Shown here piece after piece: positions 48,103 through 56,614 of a stretch of DNA of 64,000 nt (positions are counted from its first letter, which is position 1; every line of letters starts with the position of its first letter). The notes below the pieces were generated by a model. It ran no database searches. It was not told where the DNA came from and saw only the letters and a list, made by a program, of their open reading frames with translations. The position numbers were made by a program, and so were the translations under genes. Origin of the DNA: Veillonella ratti (GTDB lineage Bacteria; Bacillota; Negativicutes; Veillonellales; Veillonellaceae); NCBI RefSeq assembly GCF_003992115.1, contig NZ_RQUX01000004.1, forward strand, positions 78,195 to 142,194, in the 5' to 3' direction.

Positions 48103-51100
48103 ATGGCAGCAAAATTGGTAGTGCGTTTTTTGGGAACACCTGAGATTCTCAAGGATGGGGAAGAGGTATTTTTCTCCTATAATAAGGTCAATGCATTAGT
48201 TTATTACATTCTGGTGCGCGGGACCGTTATGCGTGATGAATTAAGCGGTATTTTATGGGCTGATAAACCGGATGCGGTAGCTCGCAAAAATCTCCGCAAT
48301 GCAATTTACGAAGCAAAGAAAATACTGGGTGCCGATACGTTTATTTCACCGCGTAAAGCGATTATTAAAGTCAATCCGGCGGTGGATGTGGAAATTGACA
48401 GCAAACTGTTCGAAGCCGATCCGGTAGGCCAACTTGATTTATATAAAGGGGAATTTTTGCAGGGCTTTTTCATCAAGGATTCCGTGGAATATGAAGATTG
48501 GTACTTAGCCGAAAGAAGTCGGTTAAAAAATCTATATATGGATGCTATTGCCGAAAAATTGCAGATTGCCGTGTCCGAAAAAGACTACAATACAATTGAA
48601 CGATATGGTCAGCTTTTGATAGCTCAGAATCCGTATGATGAGAATGTGTATGCTATCGTACTGCGCGCTTATTGCGAACAGGGTAAGATGCAGCAGGCTA
48701 TGGAGCTCTACGAAGAAATGAAAGAGCTTTTCCAAGGGGATATGCAGTCCGATACTTTGGCCGATATTGATGCCATTATTAAAGATGCGCTGCAACAGGA
48801 AGAGAAGAAATTCCAGAACCGCTCTCATCATATAGCGATTCCCATTGGCCGCGAAAAAGAATTGGAGGATATGACGGCTCACATTTGGTCCTTTATGCGT
48901 GGTCGTGCCGGTGAAGCATTGATTTTATTAGGCGATGCGGGTAGCGGTAAAACGACGCTTAAGGATATTGCGCTCGACAGTTTACAGGATGAAGTGACGG
49001 TTATTCAGACTAATTGTTATCAGTTGGAACGTAATTTTTTACTGCATCCGTGGACAGAAATTGTAAATGGCCTTGTTAAATTATTGGAAGAAAACGGAAC
49101 GATGATTCCTGATTTTGAGCTTAACCGTTTATATACACTGTTCCCGCAAATGGACATGAGTATTGACCGCGATTTAGGTTTGGTGGAAATTAAGGATATT
49201 TTGAAGTTTGATTCTATTTTTCATACTTTGTCAACCGTGCTTGATGTGGCATCGGCTAATAAAAAGTTAATTATTGTATTTGAAGATATTCAGTGGATGG
49301 ACCCGCTCAGTTTGTCCCTCTTGAGCAGTTTAATTCTGCGCAAACAATCGGATCGGATTCTGTTCCTTATGACGGGCCGCGATTCTCGTGAAAAAGATTT
49401 CCAACATTTTATCACGTCTATCGCAGTCTATAAACGTCTTCATGTAACACAGCTAAATCCGTTATCCAAAAAAGATATTCAGCAATATGTGGAAGCGGCC
49501 GGTTTAAACATTCCTACAGATCCGAATTTAATTAACAAATTACAATTGGAAACAGAAGGCAATTTATTTTTACTCAATGAATGTTTAAATTCGCTTAAGA
49601 CTACAGGCAGTTTAGATAAATTGACTAATAATATGGCAACCTTGTTTAAGGCCAATTATTTATCCTTAACGGAAGAGCAGCAGAAAATTATTGATTTTAT
49701 TTCGCTGTTTTATAATGGTGCGCCTATTTCCATGATTAGCGAATATATGAAAATGGACACCTTACGCCTGTTGGAATATTTGGAAGCGTTGGAAGCGAAG
49801 AATATGATAACGCCGTTTTCACAACAAGCGGATGTTTTATATGAAATCAGTCAGCAGAAGTTAAAAGAATTTATTCAACAGCAATTATCACCGGAAAAAT
49901 GGAAAATCTTGCATGGTTATTTGGGATCCTTATGGGAAAAACGCTTAACTCACTCCAAAAAGGACGTAGTGATTTACAAGCATTTGGAATATCACTATGA
50001 ACAGGCTGGCGAATTGGTTAAAATGGGGCACTATAAACTGAAAGGGCTCATGTATTATTTGAATTTCAGTCATGAACTCTTTCCGGTACTCAGTCTGTCC
50101 GAACCGATGCAGACCGGTGGGGCCAGTTATTTTACGGAAGCGGATACCTTACAATATCTGAGTGATGTGGATAAAATGATGGAACGCATTCGTGAAACTT
50201 GCGGTGCTACAACGGAAGTGAAGAATTTGGAACTTATGTATTTGCACTTAATCGGACGTTATTTCATTCGTGAAGGTAAATATGAAAAAGGGGTTCGTTA
50301 TATTCTTGACTTGATTGAACAAGCCTCTGAAATGCGTAATCGCGATTATACTCTCATGGGGTATAAACAGATGATTTACTATGATATCCAAACAGGCAAT
50401 ACCAATGAAATGAAAAACTATTTGGAAATTGCTTTGGATTTGGCCGTAGAATGTAACTACCATAAGGAAGTAGGGATACTCTTACGTCTTAAAGGCTTAA
50501 ATATGATTATGCAAGGTGACTTTGAAGAAGCAGAACGACTTCTCAATGAATCCATTGCCACGTTTATGGTAACACAAACGGTGGCGCGTCGTTATGCCTT
50601 AAATATTGCGGCAGCCTATAATTATATTGGCGAAATCCGTCGCGGCCGCGGGCAATTTGAAGAAGCCATTGAGTATTATGATAAAGCATTAGCGATTTGT
50701 AATGACCAACAGGCTTACAGTTCCTGGGTGGTATTTTCCTGTAATGCGGGCATTGCGGCCTATAACTTAGGGCAGTTTGACAAAGCACAAGTTTATTTTG
50801 AACAGGCTTATGAATTCTTTAATCGCTATGACTTCTATTGGCGTCGCCCAATCGTTGAATCGTACTTGGCCTTGTTAGCTATGCGCGAAGGCAATCAAGA
50901 AGGTGCCTTGAAGTACATTGATGAAGCGATGGCAAAATTAACGATGATGAATAATCCGCAGGAAGTTGGATATGTGAATATGGCTATTGCTTTAATTAAG
51001 CATGAATATCCGCAATCCGAAGTTACTAAGCGTTATCGCGGCAGTATCGGCATGTATAGCGGTCGTGCTTTACGCTATTTGGATTTATACCGTGATACCT

Positions 51101-51141
51101 ATGAAAGAGCAAAATTAGAAGCTATAAATGAAGCTTCGTAA
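48103..51141 (+). CDS. SARP/BTAD-type regulator with AAA ATPase and TPR domains
   Basis: 1012 residues in three parts. About 1-95 form an OmpR-like winged helix (LVVRFLGTPEILKDGEEVFF, then LSGILWADKPDAVARKNLRNAIYEAKKIL). About 100-235 form a bacterial transcriptional activation (BTAD) helical domain. About 250-560 form an AAA/STAND ATPase with Walker A LLGDAGSGKTT at about 276 and Walker B IVFEDIQWMDP at about 390. About 690-960 form TPR-like repeats (YIGEIRRGRGQFEEAIEYYDKAL). No C-terminal LuxR helix-turn-helix is present. Such STAND regulators integrate a signal by ATP-driven oligomerisation. The following permease, hutH and oxidoreductase are the likely targets. Confidence 0.85.
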   Translation: MAAKLVVRFLGTPEILKDGEEVFFSYNKVNALVYYILVRGTVMRDELSGILWADKPDAVARKNLRNAIYEAKKILGADTFISPRKAIIKVNPAVDVEIDSKLFEADPVGQLDLYKGEFLQGFFIKDSVEYEDWYLAERSRLKNLYMDAIAEKLQIAVSEKDYNTIERYGQLLIAQNPYDENVYAIVLRAYCEQGKMQQAMELYEEMKELFQGDMQSDTLADIDAIIKDALQQEEKKFQNRSHHIAIPIGREKELEDMTAHIWSFMRGRAGEALILLGDAGSGKTTLKDIALDSLQDEVTVIQTNCYQLERNFLLHPWTEIVNGLVKLLEENGTMIPDFELNRLYTLFPQMDMSIDRDLGLVEIKDILKFDSIFHTLSTVLDVASANKKLIIVFEDIQWMDPLSLSLLSSLILRKQSDRILFLMTGRDSREKDFQHFITSIAVYKRLHVTQLNPLSKKDIQQYVEAAGLNIPTDPNLINKLQLETEGNLFLLNECLNSLKTTGSLDKLTNNMATLFKANYLSLTEEQQKIIDFISLFYNGAPISMISEYMKMDTLRLLEYLEALEAKNMITPFSQQADVLYEISQQKLKEFIQQQLSPEKWKILHGYLGSLWEKRLTHSKKDVVIYKHLEYHYEQAGELVKMGHYKLKGLMYYLNFSHELFPVLSLSEPMQTGGASYFTEADTLQYLSDVDKMMERIRETCGATTEVKNLELMYLHLIGRYFIREGKYEKGVRYILDLIEQASEMRNRDYTLMGYKQMIYYDIQTGNTNEMKNYLEIALDLAVECNYHKEVGILLRLKGLNMIMQGDFEEAERLLNESIATFMVTQTVARRYALNIAAAYNYIGEIRRGRGQFEEAIEYYDKALAICNDQQAYSSWVVFSCNAGIAAYNLGQFDKAQVYFEQAYEFFNRYDFYWRRPIVESYLALLAMREGNQEGALKYIDEAMAKLTMMNNPQEVGYVNMAIALIKHEYPQSEVTKRYRGSIGMYSGRALRYLDLYRDTYERAKLEAINEAS

Positions 51142-51146
51142 GTTTA

Positions 51147-51205
51147 GGGAGATTGTAATGAAGTTCCAAGTGGAATTTGGGATTTTCGTTACAATCTCTT
51201 TTTCT
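51147..51205 (+). terminator. Terminator after the SARP-type gene
   Basis: A 10-bp perfect stem (GAGATTGTAA with TTACAATCTC) extended by imperfect inner pairing, followed by TTTTTCTATTTT. Confidence 0.8.
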
Positions 51206-51307
51206 ATTTTGTGATTTAGCATTTTAACATGATAAAAATCGTCTGGAAAATGTCGATTTTAAAATTGACGGGGTCTTATTTTCACGGACTTTTTTCAGAT
51301 TATTCTA

Positions 51308-51399
51308 TTTGATACTTAATGACAAAATTTTGAGGTTTGAAAAACTTTGACTATTTTACGACAAATTTAAAGTATACTATAAAAAAGTAAATATTTACT
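51308..51399 (+). promoter_or_regulatory. Permease promoter region with TTTGA repeats and a palindrome
   Basis: TTTGA words at 51308, 51329, 51336 and 51346 lie before a -10 TATACT (51373-51378). A TTGACT at 51347 is 20 bases from it, too far for unaided sigma factor, as in activator-dependent promoters. AGTAAATATTTACT, a perfect 14-bp palindrome (51386-51399), covers the likely start of transcription. The TTTGA words resemble the repeats upstream of the SARP-type gene. This is the main content of the 316-base gap, besides the terminator. Confidence 0.45.
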
Positions 51400-51457
51400 C
51401 AGACCGGACACATTTACTTTACTGATTTTGAAAGGTTAGCAAAGGAGTTGAAACTGT

Positions 51458-52762
51458 ATGGATATTTTAATGAACCCCATAGTGGTATCAGTTATTGTCA
51501 TGTCAATCATTTGTTTGCTTAAAATGAATGTTCTGTTAGCCGTAATTGTGGCGGCTATAGTAGCCGGTACAATCGGCGGGATGTCTATTGAAGACACCGT
51601 AGGATCGCTCATTAACGGTATGGGTGGTAACTCTGAAACAGCTTTGAGTTATATTTTGTTAGGTGCCTTGGCAGTAGCTATCGGTCGTTCCGGTTTGGCC
51701 GGTGTTGCATCCCGTAAAATTACGCAAGTAGTAGGGAATAAGAAAATCGCCTTTGTATTCTTAATTGCCTTTGTAGCTTGTTTCTCTCAGAACTTGATTC
51801 CTGTACACATTGCATTCATTCCTATTTTGATTCCGCCACTCTTGGTATTAATGAATCATATGAATTTGGATCGTCGTGCTGTAGCCTGTGCCTTAACATT
51901 CGGTCTTAAAGCACCGTATGTAAGCTTGCCGGTTGGTTTCGGTCTCTTATTTATGACAATTATTAAAGACCAAATGGTAGCAAACGGTGTAGATGTTTCC
52001 ATTCAGGATATTTCAGCCGTTATGTGGATCGGTGGTGTATCCATGTTGGTAGGTCTTGTTCTTGCCGTATTCTTCTACGCTCGCGACAGACATTATGAAG
52101 ATTTACCGGTTATCGGTGCCGATGAAAATCCGGATGATGTTACTATGACTAAAGAATGCTGGTTGGCTTTATTGGGTGCTGCCGTTGCCTTTGGCGCTCA
52201 GCTTTACTTCCAATCCTTACCAATCGGGGCCATGTGCGGTCTCTTAGTTATGTTACTTACCGGTTGTATTAAATGGAAAGATATGGACCTTATGATGGAC
52301 GGTGGCGTTCGCATGATGGGCTTCATCGCATTCGTAATGCTCGTTGCGGCCGGTTATGCCAACGTACTTCGTGAAACTCAATCGGTTCAAGCTTTAGTAG
52401 AAGCAACAACTTCCGTAATTGATACTAAAATGGCCGGCGCTATTCTTATGTTAGCCGTTGGTTTATTGATTACTATGGGTATCGGTACTTCTTTCGGTAC
52501 GATTCCGGTTATTGCCTCCATTTATATTCCAATGGGCTTTGAATTAGGTTTTGGTGTTCCCGCCATTATCCTTTTAATTGGTATCGCAGCTGCTTTAGGC
52601 GACGCCGGTTCACCTGCATCTGACTCCACATTAGGACCGACATCCGGTTTGAATGCGGACGGTCAGCATAATCATATTTGGGATACTTGTGTACCAACCT
52701 TTATTTTCTACGATATTACGCTTTTTGTAGGCGGCGTTATCGGTGCTTTAATGCTTGGTTAA
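51458..52762 (+). CDS. YuiF/NhaC-type permease, probable histidine transporter
   Basis: 434 residues with about eleven to twelve membrane helices. It belongs to the ion-transporter-like permeases annotated as Na+/H+ antiporter family: CLLKMNVLLAVIVAAIVAGTIGG at the start, LSYILLGALAVAIGRSG, FSQNLIPVHIAFIPILIPPLL, and the end GDAGSPASDSTLGPTSGLNADGQHNHIWDTCVPTF. Proteins of this type are often linked with amino-acid genes. hutH lies 106 bases downstream, so histidine uptake is the best guess. The exact substrate is inferred from context only. Confidence 0.8.
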   Translation: MDILMNPIVVSVIVMSIICLLKMNVLLAVIVAAIVAGTIGGMSIEDTVGSLINGMGGNSETALSYILLGALAVAIGRSGLAGVASRKITQVVGNKKIAFVFLIAFVACFSQNLIPVHIAFIPILIPPLLVLMNHMNLDRRAVACALTFGLKAPYVSLPVGFGLLFMTIIKDQMVANGVDVSIQDISAVMWIGGVSMLVGLVLAVFFYARDRHYEDLPVIGADENPDDVTMTKECWLALLGAAVAFGAQLYFQSLPIGAMCGLLVMLLTGCIKWKDMDLMMDGGVRMMGFIAFVMLVAAGYANVLRETQSVQALVEATTSVIDTKMAGAILMLAVGLLITMGIGTSFGTIPVIASIYIPMGFELGFGVPAIILLIGIAAALGDAGSPASDSTLGPTSGLNADGQHNHIWDTCVPTFIFYDITLFVGGVIGALMLG

Positions 52763-52868
52763 CAGGTAATCGCAGTTAATTGTGTTTTTCTCAGCAGTTT
52801 ATAATAACAAAGAATGTCGGGTCAATGTAAATAGACGTAGTAAATTGATGTAATAGGAGATGTAACGT

Positions 52869-54422
52869 ATGATTAAAGCCGTAAAATCCATAAAAGAAGT
52901 TGTTTTGACAGGTCATGATCTTACCTTAGCTGAATTAGTAGCGGTTGCTCGCTATGATGCTAAAATCAAATTGGCAGAATCAGCTATAGAAAGCATCAAA
53001 AAATCACGTGCCATCGTAGATAATATTGTAAACAGTAATTCGGTTGTATACGGTATAACCACCGGTTTCGGTTCCTTATGCCGCGTGCATATTTCCAAAG
53101 AAGATTGCTCGCAGTTACAGGAAAACTTAATCCGTACCCACTCCTGTGGCTTCGGTAAACCATTCAGCCGTGAAGCAACTCGTGCGATGATGCTCATTCG
53201 TGCTAATGCATTGGTAAAAGGGTACTCAGGCATTCGTTTGGAAACTTTGGAAACGTTAATTAACATGATTAATAAAGGCGTTCATCCGTATATCCCTGAA
53301 AAAGGTTCTCTTGGTGCATCCGGCGATTTGGCTCCGTTATCGCATATGGTATTGCCTATGCTTGGCCTTGGTGATGCGGAATATGAAGGTCAGCTTTTGA
53401 CCGGTAAAGAAGCTATGGATAAAGCGGGCATCCCTATTATTGCCTTACAAGCTAAAGAAGGTTTGGCACTCATTAACGGTACTCCTGTTTTGACAGCCGT
53501 AGGGGCCTTGGCTCTTTGGGAGGGTATGTGCTTGTTAAAATTAAGCGATGTAGCAGCAGCCTTATCGGCTGAAGCTATGAGTGGTATTATTAACGCCTAT
53601 GATGAACGCATTCATACGATTCGTCCTCATAAAGGCCAATTAGATACGGCTCATAATATGCGCGAATTACTTAAAGGCAGTACCTATATTACGCAACAAG
53701 GTGAATTACGTGTACAAGATCCGTACTCTTTACGTTGTGTACCGCAAGTTCACGGTGCTTCCAAAGATGCGTTGGCTTTTGTAAAAGAAAAAGTAGATAT
53801 TGAGATTAACTCCGTAACCGATAATCCGATTATTTTACCGGATGGCGATGTAATATCCGGTGGTAATTTCCATGGTGAACCGATGGCATTACCATTCGAT
53901 TTCCTCGGCATCGGCTTAGCAGAAATTGCTAATATTTCGGAACGTCGTTTGGAACGTCTTCTCAATAATTCGTTGAGCGGTTTCCCATCATTCCTGGTTA
54001 AACACTCCGGCTTAAACTCCGGGTTCATGATTACTCAGTATGCAGCGGCTGCCTTAGTAAGTGAAAACAAAGTACTGGCTCATCCGGCTTCCGTTGACTC
54101 CATTCCTTCTTGTGAAAACCAGGAAGACTTGGTAAGCATGGGGGCTCATGCCGGTCGTAAGGCAGGGGAAATTGCTGAAAATGTTCGCCGTGTAGTGGCA
54201 ACGGAAATTTTGGCAGCTTGTCAGGCTATTGATTTACGCGAAGACAGCGGTCAACTAGGTGTAGGCACAGCTGCTGCTTATAAAGCAGTACGTGAATCCA
54301 ATAAATTTATCGACTATGATAAAGACATTGAAATGTTCAAAGAATTAGAAAAAGTAACAGCCATTGTTGCTGACGGTACATTATTGGAAGCTGTAGAAGC
54401 TGTTGTAGACCTCGATATTTAA
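52869..54422 (+). CDS. hutH: Histidine ammonia-lyase
   Basis: 517 residues. It removes ammonia from histidine to give urocanate. The self-made MIO cofactor comes from Ala-Ser-Gly in GSLGASGDLAPLSHM (about residues 147-161). YGITTGFGSLCRVHI, QENLIRTHSCGFG, QDPYSLRCVPQVHGA, NSVTDNPIILPDG and GNFHGEPMALPFD are all in place, favouring HAL over PAL/TAL. None of hutU, hutI or hutG is present in the window, so urocanate fate is open. It is followed by two stem-loops. Confidence 0.96.
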   Translation: MIKAVKSIKEVVLTGHDLTLAELVAVARYDAKIKLAESAIESIKKSRAIVDNIVNSNSVVYGITTGFGSLCRVHISKEDCSQLQENLIRTHSCGFGKPFSREATRAMMLIRANALVKGYSGIRLETLETLINMINKGVHPYIPEKGSLGASGDLAPLSHMVLPMLGLGDAEYEGQLLTGKEAMDKAGIPIIALQAKEGLALINGTPVLTAVGALALWEGMCLLKLSDVAAALSAEAMSGIINAYDERIHTIRPHKGQLDTAHNMRELLKGSTYITQQGELRVQDPYSLRCVPQVHGASKDALAFVKEKVDIEINSVTDNPIILPDGDVISGGNFHGEPMALPFDFLGIGLAEIANISERRLERLLNNSLSGFPSFLVKHSGLNSGFMITQYAAAALVSENKVLAHPASVDSIPSCENQEDLVSMGAHAGRKAGEIAENVRRVVATEILAACQAIDLREDSGQLGVGTAAAYKAVRESNKFIDYDKDIEMFKELEKVTAIVADGTLLEAVEAVVDLDI

Positions 54423-54448
54423 TTTAGTTCTCGGTCATAATTTGATAT

Positions 54449-54605
54449 AAGAGGATATACTTTAAGATTCAACTCGGTATAACCGGTTCGGACCTCATAA
54501 AGGTCTGTATAATTTGAATATTGACTTGATATAGCCTCTGTGAAAACTCTCTGTATAATGGTACAAAAACTCGCTATAAAGTACCGGTACAGAGAGTTTT
54601 TACGT
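54449..54605 (+). terminator. Two consecutive quasi-palindromes after hutH
   Basis: The first (54449-54530) has GACCT-CATAA-AGGTC as its core, with mirror blocks ATTCAA, TATA and GAGG outward. The second (54543-54600) has perfect 13-bp outer arms (AAAACTCTCTGTA and complement) with GGTAC/GTACC inside, followed by T. The second is a good terminator. The remaining part of the 337-base gap to the next gene is AT-rich, with TATAAT at 54685. Confidence 0.75.
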
Positions 54606-54759
54606 ATAAATTCACATCTATATAATTGCAAAATTACTTGAAATAATTAATGTATACATCTTTTTATTTATATGTATCGATATGATATAATAGGTTATAA
54701 AGTAATTGATTATAATTATTGATTGTAAATCATAAAATATTTAAAACGGAGGTTTTAAT

Positions 54760-56277
54760 ATGAAGACATATGATCTTATTGTTATCGGCACGGGTGGCGC
54801 TTCCATTGTAGCTGACGCAGCCATAGCTAAAGGTAAAAAAGTTGCTATTATTGAGAAAGGCAAATTTGGTGGTACTTGCTTGACTCGTGGTTGCATTCCG
54901 ACCAAAGTAATGGTTACCGTAGCTGATGCGGTTCGTGAAATCGAGGAATTGCCTAAAATCGGTGTGCAGGTACAACCGGCTACTATTGATTGGGATTTGA
55001 TGTCCAAACGAGTTTGGCAAAAAATCGATGAAAGCAAGGGTGTTGAAGCTTACTACGATAAGTTCGATAATGTTGATTTGTATCGCGGCGCCGCTACTTT
55101 TGTAAAAGACAAAGTTTTGACAGTTACCATGAACAGTGGTGAAGTGACCGAAGAAATTACTGCACCGATTATCGTCTTGGGCGTAGGCGGTCATACTAAG
55201 ATTAATCCGCTTAAAGGTTTGGAAGAAGCGGGCTATATGAGCAGTGAAAGCCTCTTTGGTGATAAATATCCGAATAAACCGTTTAAATCCTTGGTTGTTA
55301 TGGGTGGCGGCCCTATCGGTACTGAGTTTGCTCACGTATTTGCAGCGGCCGGTACGAAAGTAACTTTAATTCAACATAATGTGCGTCTACTTCCTAAAGA
55401 AGACGAAGAAATTTCCGAACAAATTTATAAAGATTTGACTCGTTTGGGTATTGAAGTTATTTTGAATCAGGAACCGGAAGAAGTGCGTGTTGAAAACGGC
55501 GAAAAAGTTGTCGTAATTCGTGACCGCAAAACCGGTGAAATTCGTGAAGTGCGCGGGGAAGAAATCCTCATGGCGTCCGGTATCAAACCGGCTACGGAAG
55601 AATTGAAATTGGAAAATACTTCCATCAAGACAAAACGTGGCGGCTGGATTGTAACTAACGAATTTTTGGAAACGTCGGTTGACGGCGTTTATGCTATGGG
55701 TGATGTGAACGGGGAAGCACCATTCCGTCATAAGGCTAACTACGAAGCGGATATTATTGCTCATAATTTGTATCATGCAACGTCGCCGCAGGATTTCCGT
55801 TGGGCTCGCTATGATGTAATCCCGGCTGTAACCTATACCTATCCTCAAGTAGGTCATGTTGGTCTTACTGAAAAAGAAGCGATTGAACAGGGTTACAGTG
55901 TAAAAACCGGCAAGAATTTCTATTCTTCTTCCGCAAAGGGTTTTGCTATGGGCTTTAATCCGGGCGATGAAAACGACGGTTTTGTAAAAATCGTAGTAGA
56001 TACTAAGACGAATAATATCTTAGGGGTTCACGTAATTGGGCCACAAGCGTCTATTTTGTTCCAACCATACGTTAACCTCATGAATAGCGGTGACACACCA
56101 TTAACGCCAATTAACGAAGAAATCGGGTCTGCGTTAACTAAACAGTTGCGTACGGAAGGTTTGGTTCGTAAAATGGATCCTCATTCCGTTAAAACTGTGG
56201 GCGAAACTATGGCTCCGCATCCGGCTCTTTCGGAAGTGGTAATGTGGACCCAGGTATACTATGAGCATCGTTGGTAA
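54760..56277 (+). CDS. Class I pyridine-nucleotide disulfide oxidoreductase (Lpd-like)
   Basis: 505 residues, FAD enzyme. The FAD loop is LIVIGTGGASIVADAA. The redox disulfide is C40/C45 in GGTCLTRGCIPTK, the NAD(P) loop VVMGGGPIGTEFAHVFA lies at about 184-200, and DGVYAMGDVNG is the second FAD motif. The C-terminal His-Glu pair is in APHPALSEVV, as in dihydrolipoamide dehydrogenase and mercuric/mycothione reductases. There are no 2-oxoacid dehydrogenase genes nearby, so the electron acceptor is unclear. The last residues VMWTQVYYEHRW exceed typical Lpd. GGAGG precedes the ATG. Confidence 0.88.
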   Translation: MKTYDLIVIGTGGASIVADAAIAKGKKVAIIEKGKFGGTCLTRGCIPTKVMVTVADAVREIEELPKIGVQVQPATIDWDLMSKRVWQKIDESKGVEAYYDKFDNVDLYRGAATFVKDKVLTVTMNSGEVTEEITAPIIVLGVGGHTKINPLKGLEEAGYMSSESLFGDKYPNKPFKSLVVMGGGPIGTEFAHVFAAAGTKVTLIQHNVRLLPKEDEEISEQIYKDLTRLGIEVILNQEPEEVRVENGEKVVVIRDRKTGEIREVRGEEILMASGIKPATEELKLENTSIKTKRGGWIVTNEFLETSVDGVYAMGDVNGEAPFRHKANYEADIIAHNLYHATSPQDFRWARYDVIPAVTYTYPQVGHVGLTEKEAIEQGYSVKTGKNFYSSSAKGFAMGFNPGDENDGFVKIVVDTKTNNILGVHVIGPQASILFQPYVNLMNSGDTPLTPINEEIGSALTKQLRTEGLVRKMDPHSVKTVGETMAPHPALSEVVMWTQVYYEHRW

Positions 56278-56330
56278 GCCGAACTTTAAAATTCAAAAAT
56301 TCAATATTTTAAACACATAATATAATTTGA

Positions 56331-56414
56331 AACCCTCCTTAATGAGGCGTATTATATAGTAGATGTTTTATTTACAAACTTTTTATAATACGTTTCTTGA
56401 GGAGGGTATTTTTT
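56331..56414 (+). terminator. Terminator hairpin after the Lpd-like gene
   Basis: Imperfect 24-bp arms, ACCCTCCT and CGTATTATA on the left against TATAATACG and AGGAGGGT on the right, with a mismatched middle and a T-run after. Confidence 0.8.
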
Positions 56415-56427
56415 ACAAAAATACATA

Positions 56428-56486
56428 TTGATAATCATTGAGAAATAGTATATACTATCTTAAGTAAATAATGATTATTCATTGAG
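56428..56486 (+). promoter_or_regulatory. Promoter of the cation efflux gene with two Fur-like boxes
   Basis: A promoter TTGATA (56428-56433), 17 bases, TATACT (56451-56456). One Fur-like box (TTGATAATCATTGAG, 56428-56442) covers the -35; a second (AATAATGATTATTCATTGAG, 56467-56486) covers the start of transcription. Both share GATWATYATTGAGA-like sequence. This is the usual arrangement for repression by a Fur-family protein. The gene start is 128 bases further on; nothing else is seen in the 337-base gap. Confidence 0.6.
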
Positions 56487-56614
56487 AGATGAGTGCGAAG
56501 GTTAAATAATTGACGGTGTACGACGCATTTTAGGGCATCGTTTCGTGCTTAATGTTGATGTGTTTTGAGTTATGTGTGTGATTTTAAAGGTTTAAAATTG
56601 GTGGGTGGCAATAT

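Noticed and set aside
54730..55335. 201-codon minus-strand open frame overlapping the Lpd-like gene
   Set aside because: Antisense to the FAD and disulfide motifs of a clear gene; no family features.
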